Shown one piece after another: positions 42,888 to 51,668 of a stretch of 64,000 nt of DNA. A program made the translations under genes and the position numbers. Under the pieces are notes generated by a model. That model had not been told where the DNA came from. It worked only from the letters and a program-made list of their open reading frames with translations, and made no database searches. Where the stretch lies: positions 62,001 to 126,000 of the forward strand of contig JAJPGZ010000013.1 in NCBI GenBank assembly GCA_021325495.1. The letters run 5' to 3'. Numbering within the stretch: position 1 is the stretch's first letter; every line of letters starts with the position of its first letter. Origin of the DNA: Spartobacteria bacterium. Lineage in GTDB: Bacteria > Verrucomicrobiota > Verrucomicrobiia > Chthoniobacterales > UBA10450.

Positions 42888-44314
42888 CCGTTGCGCAAAC
42901 GATACAACCAGATGTCGGGGCCGAAAGGCGAACGCTCTCGCGCGATCAACTCGAAATTGTCATTGTCGATCTTGCGATCAACGCCGAGGTCCGGGAAAAA
43001 TTTTACCGGCAACGAATCTTCGGTTCGAATGAAGACGAGATAATCAGTGTGTTGCTCGCGCAAATATGTGTCGAAGCGTACCGCGTCGGCGGCGGCAGAT
43101 GACGGCGTTGTTTCGGAGCGAAGAAAACGATCAGCCGGAAGTCGTGATAAAACGCGCACGGCAGGATCATCGGTGAAGCAGCGCGATTCGCCGATGAGAG
43201 CAGCGAGGGCGCGAGCGATGTGTTGTTGCGCGCGATGATCGGCGATGACTTTCGGAATGTTGGGAGATTGCCGAACGAATGCGTAGATGGAGAGAATGAG
43301 CGCGAGGATCGCAACAGGCCGCGGAAATGTTTTCAGCATGAACGCGAATACGGGCAGTCCGAGAACGAAAAAGACGAGACCGTAACGCGGGAGGAGAACG
43401 GGCTGGCGTTTGCTGACGTAGGCGAGAAACCAGAATGCGACCAGCGCCGCCGCGCACAAAGTGGTGGCGATGATTTCTCGGGAACGATGTTTCGCGCGCA
43501 AGATCGACATCGTCATCGCGACCAGGATGATTGGATTTGCGCCGAGCAGGAAGTAATCGAGGTCTTGCGCGACATCCGCGAACGCGAAACCGCGTCGAGT
43601 GGAATGGAATTCAAGAAAGTTGTGCTGATAGGCGTCGCGTTTCGCAAAATAGCCGAGGCAATCACCGGTGGCAGCGTGCGAGATGCCGAGCCAGAGCAGC
43701 GGCAGCAAGAGCAAGATCGACATCGTCATCCACGAAACGCGCCGATGAAAGAGGAATTGAAGCAGGGGCAGGACGAGAATGAAGACCCATGCTTCCAGCC
43801 TAACGAGCTCGGCCAGGCCGGCGCAAATGGTCGCGGCCATCCAACGATCGCGCATGGCAAACCAGATGGCGGCGAGCGCGAGACAACCGAACGGAACGTC
43901 GGTCATCGCCGCGGCGGAATAAAGGAGATGGAGCGGATTAAAAAGAATGAGCGCAAAGGCCATGGATGCTAGCGGCAGACTTTGGGTAATGCGTTTCGTT
44001 AGGGCGAAGACGAGAACGCACGTGGTCGATCCAGCAAGTGCGGAGACGATTTTCCCGGACAGAAGTGGATCGTGGATCGCGAGATTCAAGATTGCGGCGA
44101 AAAATTGAAACAAGGGCAGCCAGAAACCGAAAAGATCGACAATGTGAAAGTCGCCGTGGGAAATTTTCGCGCTCCATGCCGCGATAATCTCGACGTAGGA
44201 ATAACCGTCCTGCTCGGCATTTGGGAGAAGCCACGCGGCGGCAAATCGAACGCCAAGCGCGACCAGCCACACGATGAACCAAACGGAACGCGCCTCAGCG
44301 TTTGGTCGCGGCAT
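42884..44314 (-). CDS. GT-C type membrane glycosyltransferase (ArnT/PMT-like)
   Basis: A 476-residue polytopic protein from ATG 44314. The first extracytoplasmic loop has 'LLPNAEQDGYSYVEIIAAWS', with the Asp/Glu-containing pattern of GT-C enzymes, then repeated hydrophobic helices and a C-terminal soluble domain of about 120 residues ('VRVLSRLPADRFLRSETTPS'). It probably adds a sugar from a lipid-linked donor. The frame is open upstream to 44701, but that is antisense-like Arg/Thr/Ser text within the upstream gene. It overlaps the upstream gene by 20 bases and the downstream one by 4. Confidence 0.72.
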   Translation of the reverse strand: MPRPNAEARSVWFIVWLVALGVRFAAAWLLPNAEQDGYSYVEIIAAWSAKISHGDFHIVDLFGFWLPLFQFFAAILNLAIHDPLLSGKIVSALAGSTTCVLVFALTKRITQSLPLASMAFALILFNPLHLLYSAAAMTDVPFGCLALAAIWFAMRDRWMAATICAGLAELVRLEAWVFILVLPLLQFLFHRRVSWMTMSILLLLPLLWLGISHAATGDCLGYFAKRDAYQHNFLEFHSTRRGFAFADVAQDLDYFLLGANPIILVAMTMSILRAKHRSREIIATTLCAAALVAFWFLAYVSKRQPVLLPRYGLVFFVLGLPVFAFMLKTFPRPVAILALILSIYAFVRQSPNIPKVIADHRAQQHIARALAALIGESRCFTDDPAVRVLSRLPADRFLRSETTPSSAAADAVRFDTYLREQHTDYLVFIRTEDSLPVKFFPDLGVDRKIDNDNFELIARERSPFGPDIWLYRLRNG

Positions 44315-46658
44315 TCTGATAGGCGAGCCACGCGTTCCAGGCGCGCTCCCAATTATCTTTCGCGGCCCAGCTTTGCGCTTCGAGATAATGAAAATATTTC
44401 GGCGCGTTTTTGCGCTCGGTGAAATGTCGAACGGTGTTGAGCGCGTCGTCGGTGCGGCCGCTCTTTTTTTGCGCGAGATAAAGGGCGTAACCAACGGCGT
44501 AATTATCGGGATTCGTGACGTAACGTTGCTGCAATTGCTCGAGCGGCGCGTCGTTGCTTTCGCGCGGCAGCGCGACGACGTCGCCGAAACGTTGCGCGAG
44601 ATCGTAGGCAGCGCGGAAATCATTTTTGCTCGCGTAAAATTTCGCCATGCCGAACCAGGCGTAGTTGAGCCAGTCCGGGTGATTGTCGATCTTGCGCGCA
44701 AGCTCCTCGAGATTTCCGCGTTCGGACCAAAGCGAAAAGAGCGCGAGTTTCTGCGGCTCGCCGAAATTTTTTAGATCGGGATCTTTGTTTAACAATTTCG
44801 CGATCGCATCGTCGAATTCCTTTCCGTTCACCCGCGTGAGATAGGCGAGCGCGAGTTCGGCATCATTAAGCCCGATGTCTTCGAGCGTGCGAGCGAGCTG
44901 CGGGCTATGCATCAACGCGCCGGTCAACATATTCGCGTAAACATCGCCGCGCGCGGTGCCGGCGCGCCGCAAAGCTTCGTGCCAGGCCGCGGCGGCGAGC
45001 GTGGGCTCGATCGGCAGCCAGACGTTGCCCTCAAGCAAGGGCAATTCGTAACCGTTCGGCTCGAGAAAACGGGCGCGGCGAAAATCATCGAGCGCGTCGC
45101 TCCATTTTTTCGCGCCGGCCTCGGCCATGGCGCGCGAGAAATAAAGCTGCCAATCGAGCGGCGACCACGGAATCGCCGTGCTCGTTAGGCGAATCGCTTC
45201 GTTAAAATTTTGCGCACCGGTTTCGGTTTGCGCCAAATTCTTCGCGCTGGCCACGCCCACCGCGCCCGGTAGCAAGATCTTCGAGCGGGTCGCGATGACC
45301 CATGAAAGTCCGCTCACGATCAGAACCAGCCCGACGATTCGAAACAAAACGGAAACGCTCATGCTTGAACGCAAGTTCAACGGTCGATGGAGCGACAAGC
45401 CGAGCAGAAACAAGGCGGCGAAGGCGGTGCCGACGCGATGCGCGCTCACGTCCACAAGTCCGTGCGCGGCGAAGATCAAAGCGGCGATGAGGGCGGCAAG
45501 CCGAAAGCGTTGATTTGTTCCCTCCTCCAAAGGCAACACTCGCCTAACGACCAGCGCGGCGCCGACGATCACGAACAAGAGTGCCGGCCAGCCCATCTCC
45601 GACCAGAGCCAGAGCCAATCGCTTTCCGGATGTAACGCGCGCGTGTTGCCGAACGATTCGGTTCGAAACAAAGCGAAGACGAAATCGAAGTTGCCGAGTC
45701 CTATTCCGCACCAGGGCGAAGCGCGAATGAGATCGAAGGTATCGTGAAAAATTTTCCAGCGGAAATCGGCTGACAATCCGCTGCCGGGCAGCCCATGGAA
45801 ATTAAATCGATCGAGCGTTTCGCCGCCTAACAACAAGATGGCGGTGAGGAGCACGAGGACGAATGAGAATGCGAGCGCGATGCGTTCGCTCGTGCGCTGC
45901 CGCACGAGCACGGCGAAAATCCAGATGACACTTCCGCCGACGAGAATGGCAACGCCGGCGCGCGACCAGTTTAGAAGAATCGCCGTCACTAAGATCGACA
46001 ATGCGATCACCCAGACCGGCCAGCGTTTTCGCCCGCGACGAATATCGTCCTGTCCGCAGGCGAGCAAAACGATCGAAGTAATGCCTAGCAAATCTCCGGT
46101 CTGGTTTTTATTTGGGAACGGACCGAAGCCGCGGGCGTTTGTCCAAAGCGCAAAGGAAGCGTGGCCGAGGTAAAGTAAGATCGACATGGTGGCGAGGACA
46201 ACCACACCGACGACGAAGAATCGCAGTTGCGAACGCACCGCGCGCAACTCGAGCTCATGCGTCGCGACCAGGTAGAGCCAGCTCAGCGCGCCGATCAGAC
46301 TAACAAACGCGCCGATCGTGATCCACGGTTGCGGCGAAACCGTTGTCGGAAGCGCAATATTGAAATCATCGATGATGGCGGACCGCCATTGCGGCCAGAC
46401 AAACCAATGCGCCGGGAGGAACGCGACCAGCGCGAGGGCGAGGAAGAAAAGGAAAACGATATTCGTCGTTAGGCCGAGCGACAGCCGCGGCGGCTTAACG
46501 AGCAGATAAAAGCCGAGCACGACGAACACAACGCCCTCGGCCCATTTCGTGGTCGCGCCGCCGAGAAAACAGGCCAGCAGCGGCAGCAGGGGGAAAAAGA
46601 GGTTCGCGAGCGGTGTGCGCCCGCGATGGCGCTCGGATGGTGCGGCGGGCTCGGACAT
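44295..46658 (-). CDS. O-antigen ligase-like polymerase fused to TPR domain
   Basis: A 787-residue inner-membrane protein. Residues 1-440 hold about ten to twelve helices with the Wzy_C/WaaL-like central loop ('TNARGFGPFPNKNQTGDLLG', 'ASPWCGIGLGNFDFVFALFR' and 'HPESDWLWLWSEMGWPALLF'), the pattern of O-antigen ligase-like proteins. Residues about 470-787 are TPR-like helical repeats ('DALDDFRRARFLEPNGYELP', 'GRTDDALNTVRHF'). It begins the leftward four-gene set. The role could be polymerisation or ligation of a surface glycan. Confidence 0.8.
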   Translation of the reverse strand: MSEPAAPSERHRGRTPLANLFFPLLPLLACFLGGATTKWAEGVVFVVLGFYLLVKPPRLSLGLTTNIVFLFFLALALVAFLPAHWFVWPQWRSAIIDDFNIALPTTVSPQPWITIGAFVSLIGALSWLYLVATHELELRAVRSQLRFFVVGVVVLATMSILLYLGHASFALWTNARGFGPFPNKNQTGDLLGITSIVLLACGQDDIRRGRKRWPVWVIALSILVTAILLNWSRAGVAILVGGSVIWIFAVLVRQRTSERIALAFSFVLVLLTAILLLGGETLDRFNFHGLPGSGLSADFRWKIFHDTFDLIRASPWCGIGLGNFDFVFALFRTESFGNTRALHPESDWLWLWSEMGWPALLFVIVGAALVVRRVLPLEEGTNQRFRLAALIAALIFAAHGLVDVSAHRVGTAFAALFLLGLSLHRPLNLRSSMSVSVLFRIVGLVLIVSGLSWVIATRSKILLPGAVGVASAKNLAQTETGAQNFNEAIRLTSTAIPWSPLDWQLYFSRAMAEAGAKKWSDALDDFRRARFLEPNGYELPLLEGNVWLPIEPTLAAAAWHEALRRAGTARGDVYANMLTGALMHSPQLARTLEDIGLNDAELALAYLTRVNGKEFDDAIAKLLNKDPDLKNFGEPQKLALFSLWSERGNLEELARKIDNHPDWLNYAWFGMAKFYASKNDFRAAYDLAQRFGDVVALPRESNDAPLEQLQQRYVTNPDNYAVGYALYLAQKKSGRTDDALNTVRHFTERKNAPKYFHYLEAQSWAAKDNWERAWNAWLAYQNAATKR

Positions 46659-46683
46659 TGCGCTGGTATGGGATTGGCTTGGT

Positions 46684-46693
46684 TAGATCGACA
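46684..46693. repeat. variant motif copy in the divergent intergenic region
   Basis: TAGATCGACA in the 143-base region between the ligase/TPR gene (starting at 46658, leftwards) and the sugar transferase gene (starting at 46802, rightwards). I see no clear promoter elsewhere in this region. Confidence 0.7.
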
Positions 46694-46801
46694 TCGATGC
46701 GTGCGATGAACGAACTTGCAACTTCGGCGCCGAGCCTAGCACGAGTTGAAGCGCTCCGGCCATCGCGTACTCTGCTCGCGCCGCTCCATCTTTAGCCTGC
46801 C

Positions 46802-48205
46802 ATGTTGACCCAACGCAAGGAAGGTCTCTACAGCCTCTTTCTTCTCTGCCAAATCCTGATCGTTGCCGGACTTTTCTGGTTCGGCGTCTGGGTCATGGTC
46901 ACGTTTTATTCGCCCAGCGCCGATCTCACCTGGCGCCGCTACAGCGTTTACTGCGGCATGCTCGTGCTCGGTCTCGTGCTTGAATCGGTCACGCGCTCGG
47001 GCTCGCGCCATTATTTTTTGCAGAACGAACTCGTCCGCCAGCATCGCCTTAGCCTGCGCCAAACCATCGCCAGCGTCGGCCTGCTCGTGCTTTATCTCGT
47101 CGCAACCAAAGACGCATTCGTCTCGCGCGTTTTCTTTTTCAACTTCGTCCCGTGGCTGTATGTCGCGCTTCTCTTTTCGCATTACTATCTTCCGCCCTTG
47201 CTCGCGCGCGGAGTTTTTCGGCGTGAAGAAAAAACGCTCCTCATCGGCTCGCCGCAGAAGGCCGAGCAATTGCGTCCATGGTTGCGACGAAAAGCCGAGT
47301 TAGGCTTGCGCGCGGTCGGCCTCATTTCCGACGACAAGATCGACAACGTACCTTCGGGCGTTCCACCGTTGCTCGGCAGCTCGCAAGATCTCGAGCGCAT
47401 CATTCGCGAGCGCGAGATCACGCAAGTCATTCTGCTCGAGTTCCCGCTCTTCACTCAAATCAATTGGGACATCATCCGCACCTGTGACGCGCTCGGCGTT
47501 CGTTTGCTCATCGTCAGCGATCTCGAAGAAAAACTTCGCCACTCTGTCACGCATTTCGAAGATGACGGCCATCGTTTCATCGGGTTGCGCGAAGAGCCGC
47601 TGGAAAATCCGCTCAACCGTTTTCTAAAGCGCGCGATCGATCTCGCCATCGCGATTCCGATCATTCTGGTCGTGTTTCCGATCACCGCGGTCATCGTCTG
47701 GCTTGCGCAGCGATTGCAATCTCCCGGTCCGCTTTTTCACCGGCAAACGCGGGCCGGCATGCAAAATCGACAATTCAAAATTTACAAATTCCGCACCATG
47801 CACGCGAACAATGGCGACATCGCGCGGCAGGCATCCACCAAGGACGAGCGTGTTTACTCGTTAGGCAAATGGTTTCGCAAATTCAGCGTCGACGAAGTGC
47901 CGCAGTTTTGGAATGTGCTGCGCGGCGACATGAGCATCGTCGGTCCGCGGCCGCACCTTATCGAGCACAACAACCAATTCGCCCAACTCCTTGCCGACTA
48001 CCACGTGCGCACGTTCGTGAAGCCGGGCATCACCGGACTCGCCCAAGTGCGCGGCTATCGCGGCGAAGCGCGCAATAACACCGACATCGAGAACCGCGTC
48101 GCCTGCGACATCGAGTACCTCGAGAATTGGAATCTGTCGCTCGAAGTCGCGATCATCGTGCGCACATTCGCGCACGTTATTTTTCCGCCGCGGAGCGCTT
48201 ACTAA
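46802..48205 (+). CDS. undecaprenyl-phosphate sugar phosphotransferase (WcaJ/WbaP-type)
   Basis: Initiates polysaccharide repeat-unit assembly by moving a sugar-1-phosphate to undecaprenyl phosphate. The 467-residue protein has four or five N-terminal helices, a Rossmann-like CoA-binding region ('KTLLIGSPQKAEQLRPWLRR') and the C-terminal bacterial sugar transferase domain: 'NRFLKRAIDLAIAIPIILVV', 'GPLFHRQTRAGMQNRQFKIY', 'KFRTM', 'KFSVDEVPQFWNVLRGDMSI' followed by 'VGPRPH', and 'VKPGITGLAQVRGYRGE'. The sugar cannot be assigned. The 3' end overlaps the convergent GT4 gene by 29 bases. Confidence 0.92.
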   Translation: MLTQRKEGLYSLFLLCQILIVAGLFWFGVWVMVTFYSPSADLTWRRYSVYCGMLVLGLVLESVTRSGSRHYFLQNELVRQHRLSLRQTIASVGLLVLYLVATKDAFVSRVFFFNFVPWLYVALLFSHYYLPPLLARGVFRREEKTLLIGSPQKAEQLRPWLRRKAELGLRAVGLISDDKIDNVPSGVPPLLGSSQDLERIIREREITQVILLEFPLFTQINWDIIRTCDALGVRLLIVSDLEEKLRHSVTHFEDDGHRFIGLREEPLENPLNRFLKRAIDLAIAIPIILVVFPITAVIVWLAQRLQSPGPLFHRQTRAGMQNRQFKIYKFRTMHANNGDIARQASTKDERVYSLGKWFRKFSVDEVPQFWNVLRGDMSIVGPRPHLIEHNNQFAQLLADYHVRTFVKPGITGLAQVRGYRGEARNNTDIENRVACDIEYLENWNLSLEVAIIVRTFAHVIFPPRSAY

Positions 48206-49415
48206 CGAGGGGCTCGAGCGTCGCGAAAAAATCTGCGAGCAGTTTGCGGCGATCGTAGCGCGCGACGTAAGCACGCCCATTCGCGCCTTGTTCGCGGAGC
48301 GATTGTCGATCTTGCGCGAGATCGCGAAATGCCTGCGCCAGTTTCGCCGAATCGCCGGGCAAAACGTTCGTCCCGCAATTTCCCTCGCGCACCGCTTTCG
48401 CGAGCGCGCTCTCCTCGTCTGCCACCGTCACCACCGGACATCCATGCGCAAGCGTCATTAAAATTTTGCTCGGAAAAAACGCGTTCCCGGATCCGCTTTG
48501 CTGCGTGATCAACGAAACGTCGGCGTCCACCAGCAACTCCTTGTAACCGCGCTCCGATTGCAGCGGCAACATCGTCACGTTTTGTAATTGTCGATCTTGC
48601 ATGGAGCGCTCGAGTGTCGTTCGGGCCGCGCCGTCGCCGCAAATGACAATGCGCACGTTCGGCTGGTCGCGCAGATGCTCGGCCGCGTCGATTAAAATTT
48701 GCAGCCCCTGTTTGATTCCGAGATTGCCGGAGTAAACGGCGAGGAAATCAGTTTCGGCCAATCGATGACGCGCGCGAAAGTTTCCGCGCGGCGGTAATTC
48801 ATCCGGAATCATCACGCCGTCGGGAAACAAAATGATTTTTTCTTCCGGAACACCTTTGCGGCGAAACGCGTCGGCCATCTCCTTGCTCAAACCGCCGACG
48901 AGCGTGGCGTGCTTGTAAGCGAACGCTTCCAGCCAATACAGCGCGCGCGTGAACCAACCGGCGCGCACCATTCCGAGACCAACGGCCGCGTCCGGTTGCA
49001 AATCTTTCACCAGGAAAACGAACGGCGCGCGCTTGAATCGCGTGACGAACCAGATTGCCATGCCTAACAAGAGCGGCGGCGAAACGACGACGTAAACGTC
49101 CGGCCGACGCAGTGTGAACGCGCGCAACGTTGAAGTCAGAACGAACGTCGCCTCGTGGACGATGCGCTTCCATGCGGAAACGCGCGCGGGGACGAAATGC
49201 CAGCACCGATGCACCGGCACGTCGTTGATGAAATCCGTGCGAAATAGACGATGTCGATCTTGCGCGGATTTTTTCCATATCGGGTAATACGCGAACGTCG
49301 TCACCATCTCGACGTCCACGTTTTTGCTGGCGAGAAATTCGCAGAGCGCGACGTTGTGCGGCGCGATGCCGGCGACTTCCGGCGCGTAATTAATTCCCCA
49401 AACGACAACGCGCAT
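48177..49415 (-). CDS. GT4 glycosyltransferase, WcaI-like
   Basis: A 412-residue retaining GT-B enzyme. The N-terminal 'WGINYAPEVAGIAPHNVALC' and 'VTTFAYYPIWKKS' match the WcaI (colanic-acid) subgroup. The donor-binding half has 'AVYSGNLGIKQGLQILIDAA', 'VRIVICGDGAARTTLERSMQ' and 'QQSGSGNAFFPSKILMTLAH'. It is 3 bases downstream of the GT2 gene (49419), same strand. Motif copies at 48304, 48589 and 49252 spell 'QDRQ' or 'QDRH' in loops. Confidence 0.85.
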   Translation of the reverse strand: MRVVVWGINYAPEVAGIAPHNVALCEFLASKNVDVEMVTTFAYYPIWKKSAQDRHRLFRTDFINDVPVHRCWHFVPARVSAWKRIVHEATFVLTSTLRAFTLRRPDVYVVVSPPLLLGMAIWFVTRFKRAPFVFLVKDLQPDAAVGLGMVRAGWFTRALYWLEAFAYKHATLVGGLSKEMADAFRRKGVPEEKIILFPDGVMIPDELPPRGNFRARHRLAETDFLAVYSGNLGIKQGLQILIDAAEHLRDQPNVRIVICGDGAARTTLERSMQDRQLQNVTMLPLQSERGYKELLVDADVSLITQQSGSGNAFFPSKILMTLAHGCPVVTVADEESALAKAVREGNCGTNVLPGDSAKLAQAFRDLAQDRQSLREQGANGRAYVARYDRRKLLADFFATLEPLVSKRSAAEK

Positions 49416-49418
49416 TCG

Positions 49419-50267
49419 TTAGTCGCGCGTCTGCTGCCGCAGCTCGAACGTTTTTGCCACCGACAGAAATTCATAGGTGGCATGCAATCGGGCGAAGTAA
49501 TAACCGTGGCGCCCGTCGAGAAATCCTTTTTGCCAGATGTAAACGTAAAGGAAACGCAGCAACGGCCGGAACGGCAGCCGTTGCGCGAATGATTTCATAC
49601 GCCGGCGAAGATCGACATGTTCATGTGAAAGATTGCCACTCATTTCACCGGCCACGGCCACGCGCGCTTCCCAATTGGAATAGCGATTATGTTTTTCGAT
49701 GAAGACCTCGACCGTCGGAAACGCATAATGCGTCATCTCCGATTTCAATCGCCCCGTCTCGCCGCGCACGGACACATGCTCATGCACTTCGTTGTCGCCA
49801 CTGTCCGTCTGCGCGCCGGTAATTTTTTCGTAACGGCCTAACGAGTGTCGGAATAAGCGCAGGTTCCAATTCGGGTAATACGCGTGTTTCAGTTTGCGCC
49901 CGAGAAAAATAAAATGCCGGTTGATCCAATAACCGGCCATCGTTGGATCGACAATCGCCTTCGCGATTTCATCACGCGCTTCCGGCGGCAAAACCTCGTC
50001 TGCATCCAGAATGAGCACCCACTCGTGTTTGAAAGGCAGATTTTCCAGGGCCCAATTCTTTTTCTTCGGCCACGAGCCATTGAAATTGAATTGTACGACT
50101 TTTGCGCCGCGCTGTTCCGCGATTTGCTGCGAGCCGTCGTTGCTTTGCGAATCGACTACAAAGATTTCGTCCGCCCACGCAATCGAATCGAGACAGCGCG
50201 GCAAATTGCCCGCTTCATTTTTGATCGGCACGATCACCGACAGCGGCACGGGCGAACTTTCAGGCAT
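49419..50267 (-). CDS. GT2 glycosyltransferase, WaaE/KdtX-like
   Basis: A 282-residue GT-A enzyme from ATG 50267. It has 'LSVIVPIKNEAGNLPRCLDS', 'IAWADEIFVVDSQSNDGSQQ', 'WVLILDADEVLPPEARDEI' (DxD) and 'VEVFIEKHNRYSNWEARV', as in the LPS-core beta-glucosyltransferase family (WaaE). The frame is open upstream to 50360, but the 31 residues there are not conserved-looking and overlap the divergent region. It leads a two-gene unit with the WcaI-like gene and is divergent from the FkbM gene. Confidence 0.87.
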   Translation of the reverse strand: MPESSPVPLSVIVPIKNEAGNLPRCLDSIAWADEIFVVDSQSNDGSQQIAEQRGAKVVQFNFNGSWPKKKNWALENLPFKHEWVLILDADEVLPPEARDEIAKAIVDPTMAGYWINRHFIFLGRKLKHAYYPNWNLRLFRHSLGRYEKITGAQTDSGDNEVHEHVSVRGETGRLKSEMTHYAFPTVEVFIEKHNRYSNWEARVAVAGEMSGNLSHEHVDLRRRMKSFAQRLPFRPLLRFLYVYIWQKGFLDGRHGYYFARLHATYEFLSVAKTFELRQQTRD

Positions 50268-50337
50268 CGTCACCCTACTATATTGCGCGGTCGCACTTGG
50301 CACGTTGTTATTTTGCGGGCCGATGTTAGCTGCAGTG

Positions 50338-51117
50338 ATGGCGAGACCGCGCTTGCTCACAGTCGTGCCGAATCGATTGAAAGAGCGGCTCTATTATCGT
50401 CTTTACCGCGCGCAGCACAGTGCGTGGCCGGAACTTTTTCAACGCGCGCCGCTCGCGCTTTGTCCCGAGATCGCGATGTACGACCTCATCCCGGGCGATG
50501 TCATTTCTGGCTGCATCGCCTTCAAAGGTTTTTATGACTGGGATCTCACCAAACGCATGGCCCAACACGCGCGGTGCGGCGGATTGTTCGTCGATGTCGG
50601 CGCGAACATGGGCTATTTCTCGCTTCTCTGGACTTGTCTTAATCCGTCGAACAGAGCCATCGCGTTCGAAGCGTCGCCGCGGAATATTTCGCTTTTCCGC
50701 AATAACGTGGAGCGAAATCATCTTGGCGATCGCATCACGATCATTCCGAAAGCTGCGGGCGATCGATCCGGCACCGCGCAATTCGAGATCGGACCATCAG
50801 ATCAAACTGGATGGGGTGGAATGTCGCTCGATTCGCAGGACACGATCAGCGTTCCGATGACTCGGCTCGACGACGAAATTGCCGAAGAAAAGATCGACAT
50901 ACTCAAGATCGACACGGAAGGCGCCGACACTTTGGTCATCCTCGGCTGCGAGCGTCTGTTGAGAGATCGACGAATTCAGCACATTTATTTCGAGCAGAAC
51001 ATGCCGCGAATGAAACAACTCGGGATCGAGCCGGGAACGGCGCAAAAGTTTTTGGAAACGAACAATTATCGCTGCCGCAGCCTCGGCGGGGATGCCTGGA
51101 CGGCCACGCCGGCCTAG
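50338..51117 (+). CDS. FkbM-family methyltransferase
   Basis: SAM-dependent O-methyltransferase of the FkbM type, 259 residues from ATG 50338 (ATG 50323 is an alternative). Motif I is 'CGGLFVDVGANMGYFSLLWT', followed by 'NRAIAFEASPRNISLFRNNV', and the family hallmark 'DILKIDTEGADTLVILGCER'. It probably methylates a sugar in the surface glycan. Two direct motif copies (50890, 50905; 15-base period) spell 'KIDILKID'; the second Lys-Ile-Asp coincides with the conserved FkbM motif. An upstream extension to 50011 is antisense to the GT2 gene. Confidence 0.88.
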   Translation: MARPRLLTVVPNRLKERLYYRLYRAQHSAWPELFQRAPLALCPEIAMYDLIPGDVISGCIAFKGFYDWDLTKRMAQHARCGGLFVDVGANMGYFSLLWTCLNPSNRAIAFEASPRNISLFRNNVERNHLGDRITIIPKAAGDRSGTAQFEIGPSDQTGWGGMSLDSQDTISVPMTRLDDEIAEEKIDILKIDTEGADTLVILGCERLLRDRRIQHIYFEQNMPRMKQLGIEPGTAQKFLETNNYRCRSLGGDAWTATPA

Positions 51118-51668
51118 CGCGGCCGTAAAACCTTGCAGGGATTTCCCGCGGCGATGACGTCGTTAGGCACATCGCTCGTCACGACCGAACACGCGCCAAC
51201 AATCGCGCGCGCGCCGATTCTCACGCCCGGCAAAACAAATGCCCGCGCGCCTATGAACGCGTCTTCGCCGATGTCGATCTTCGCCGTGGTCAGCGGCATT
51301 TCCGGCCTTGAAAAATCATGGCTGCCGGTATCGAGGTAAACTTCCTGCGCCACGGTCGCGCGCGCGCCGATTTCAATTTCGCCTAACGAGTAAGCGTTGG
51401 CGCGATCGCCGAGGCAGGCTCGATCGTGCAGCGTCAGGTTCCACGGAATTTCGATGCGGGCGCGTTGATGGACGAACGGCTTGCCATCAATCTTCGCGCC
51501 GAACACGCCGAGCCAAAACAGCCGCCATTCGTTGAGCGGCTTCGGCGTCCACACGCAAAAAACGAACCAGCAGAATTGCCAGAGCACGCGCATGAAGCGG
51601 TCGCTGTTCGACCATGGCGAATCGAACGCGGACTTCTGCGCGGGGTTGACGATCTCTTCGTTAGGCAT
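51114..51668 (-). CDS. WcaF-like acetyltransferase (hexapeptide repeat)
   Basis: A 184-residue left-handed beta-helix acetyltransferase. The N-terminal 'RVLWQFCWFVFCVWTPKPLN' segment and 'LFWLGVFGAKIDGKPFVHQR' are as in WcaF/colanic-acid acetyltransferases. Hexapeptide repeats run from about residue 70 to 165, with 'YLDTGSHDFSRPEMPLTTAK' carrying the catalytic His. Probably O-acetylates the glycan with acetyl-CoA. It is the last gene of the long leftward operon and its stop overlaps the convergent FkbM gene by 4 bases. Confidence 0.88.
   Translation of the reverse strand: MPNEEIVNPAQKSAFDSPWSNSDRFMRVLWQFCWFVFCVWTPKPLNEWRLFWLGVFGAKIDGKPFVHQRARIEIPWNLTLHDRACLGDRANAYSLGEIEIGARATVAQEVYLDTGSHDFSRPEMPLTTAKIDIGEDAFIGARAFVLPGVRIGARAIVGACSVVTSDVPNDVIAAGNPCKVLRPR

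Noticed and set aside
43220-43972. 250-codon + strand frame opposite the GT-C gene
   Set aside because: Low-complexity charged text and antisense to a conserved-architecture membrane protein.
44315-44701. N-terminal extension of the GT-C gene at 42884-44314
   Set aside because: Lies inside the TPR part of the upstream gene in another frame; Thr/Arg/Ser-rich without membrane or domain character.
50011-50337. N-terminal extension of the FkbM gene
   Set aside because: It is antisense to the GT2 gene start and unlike FkbM proteins; ATG 50338 fits the family length.
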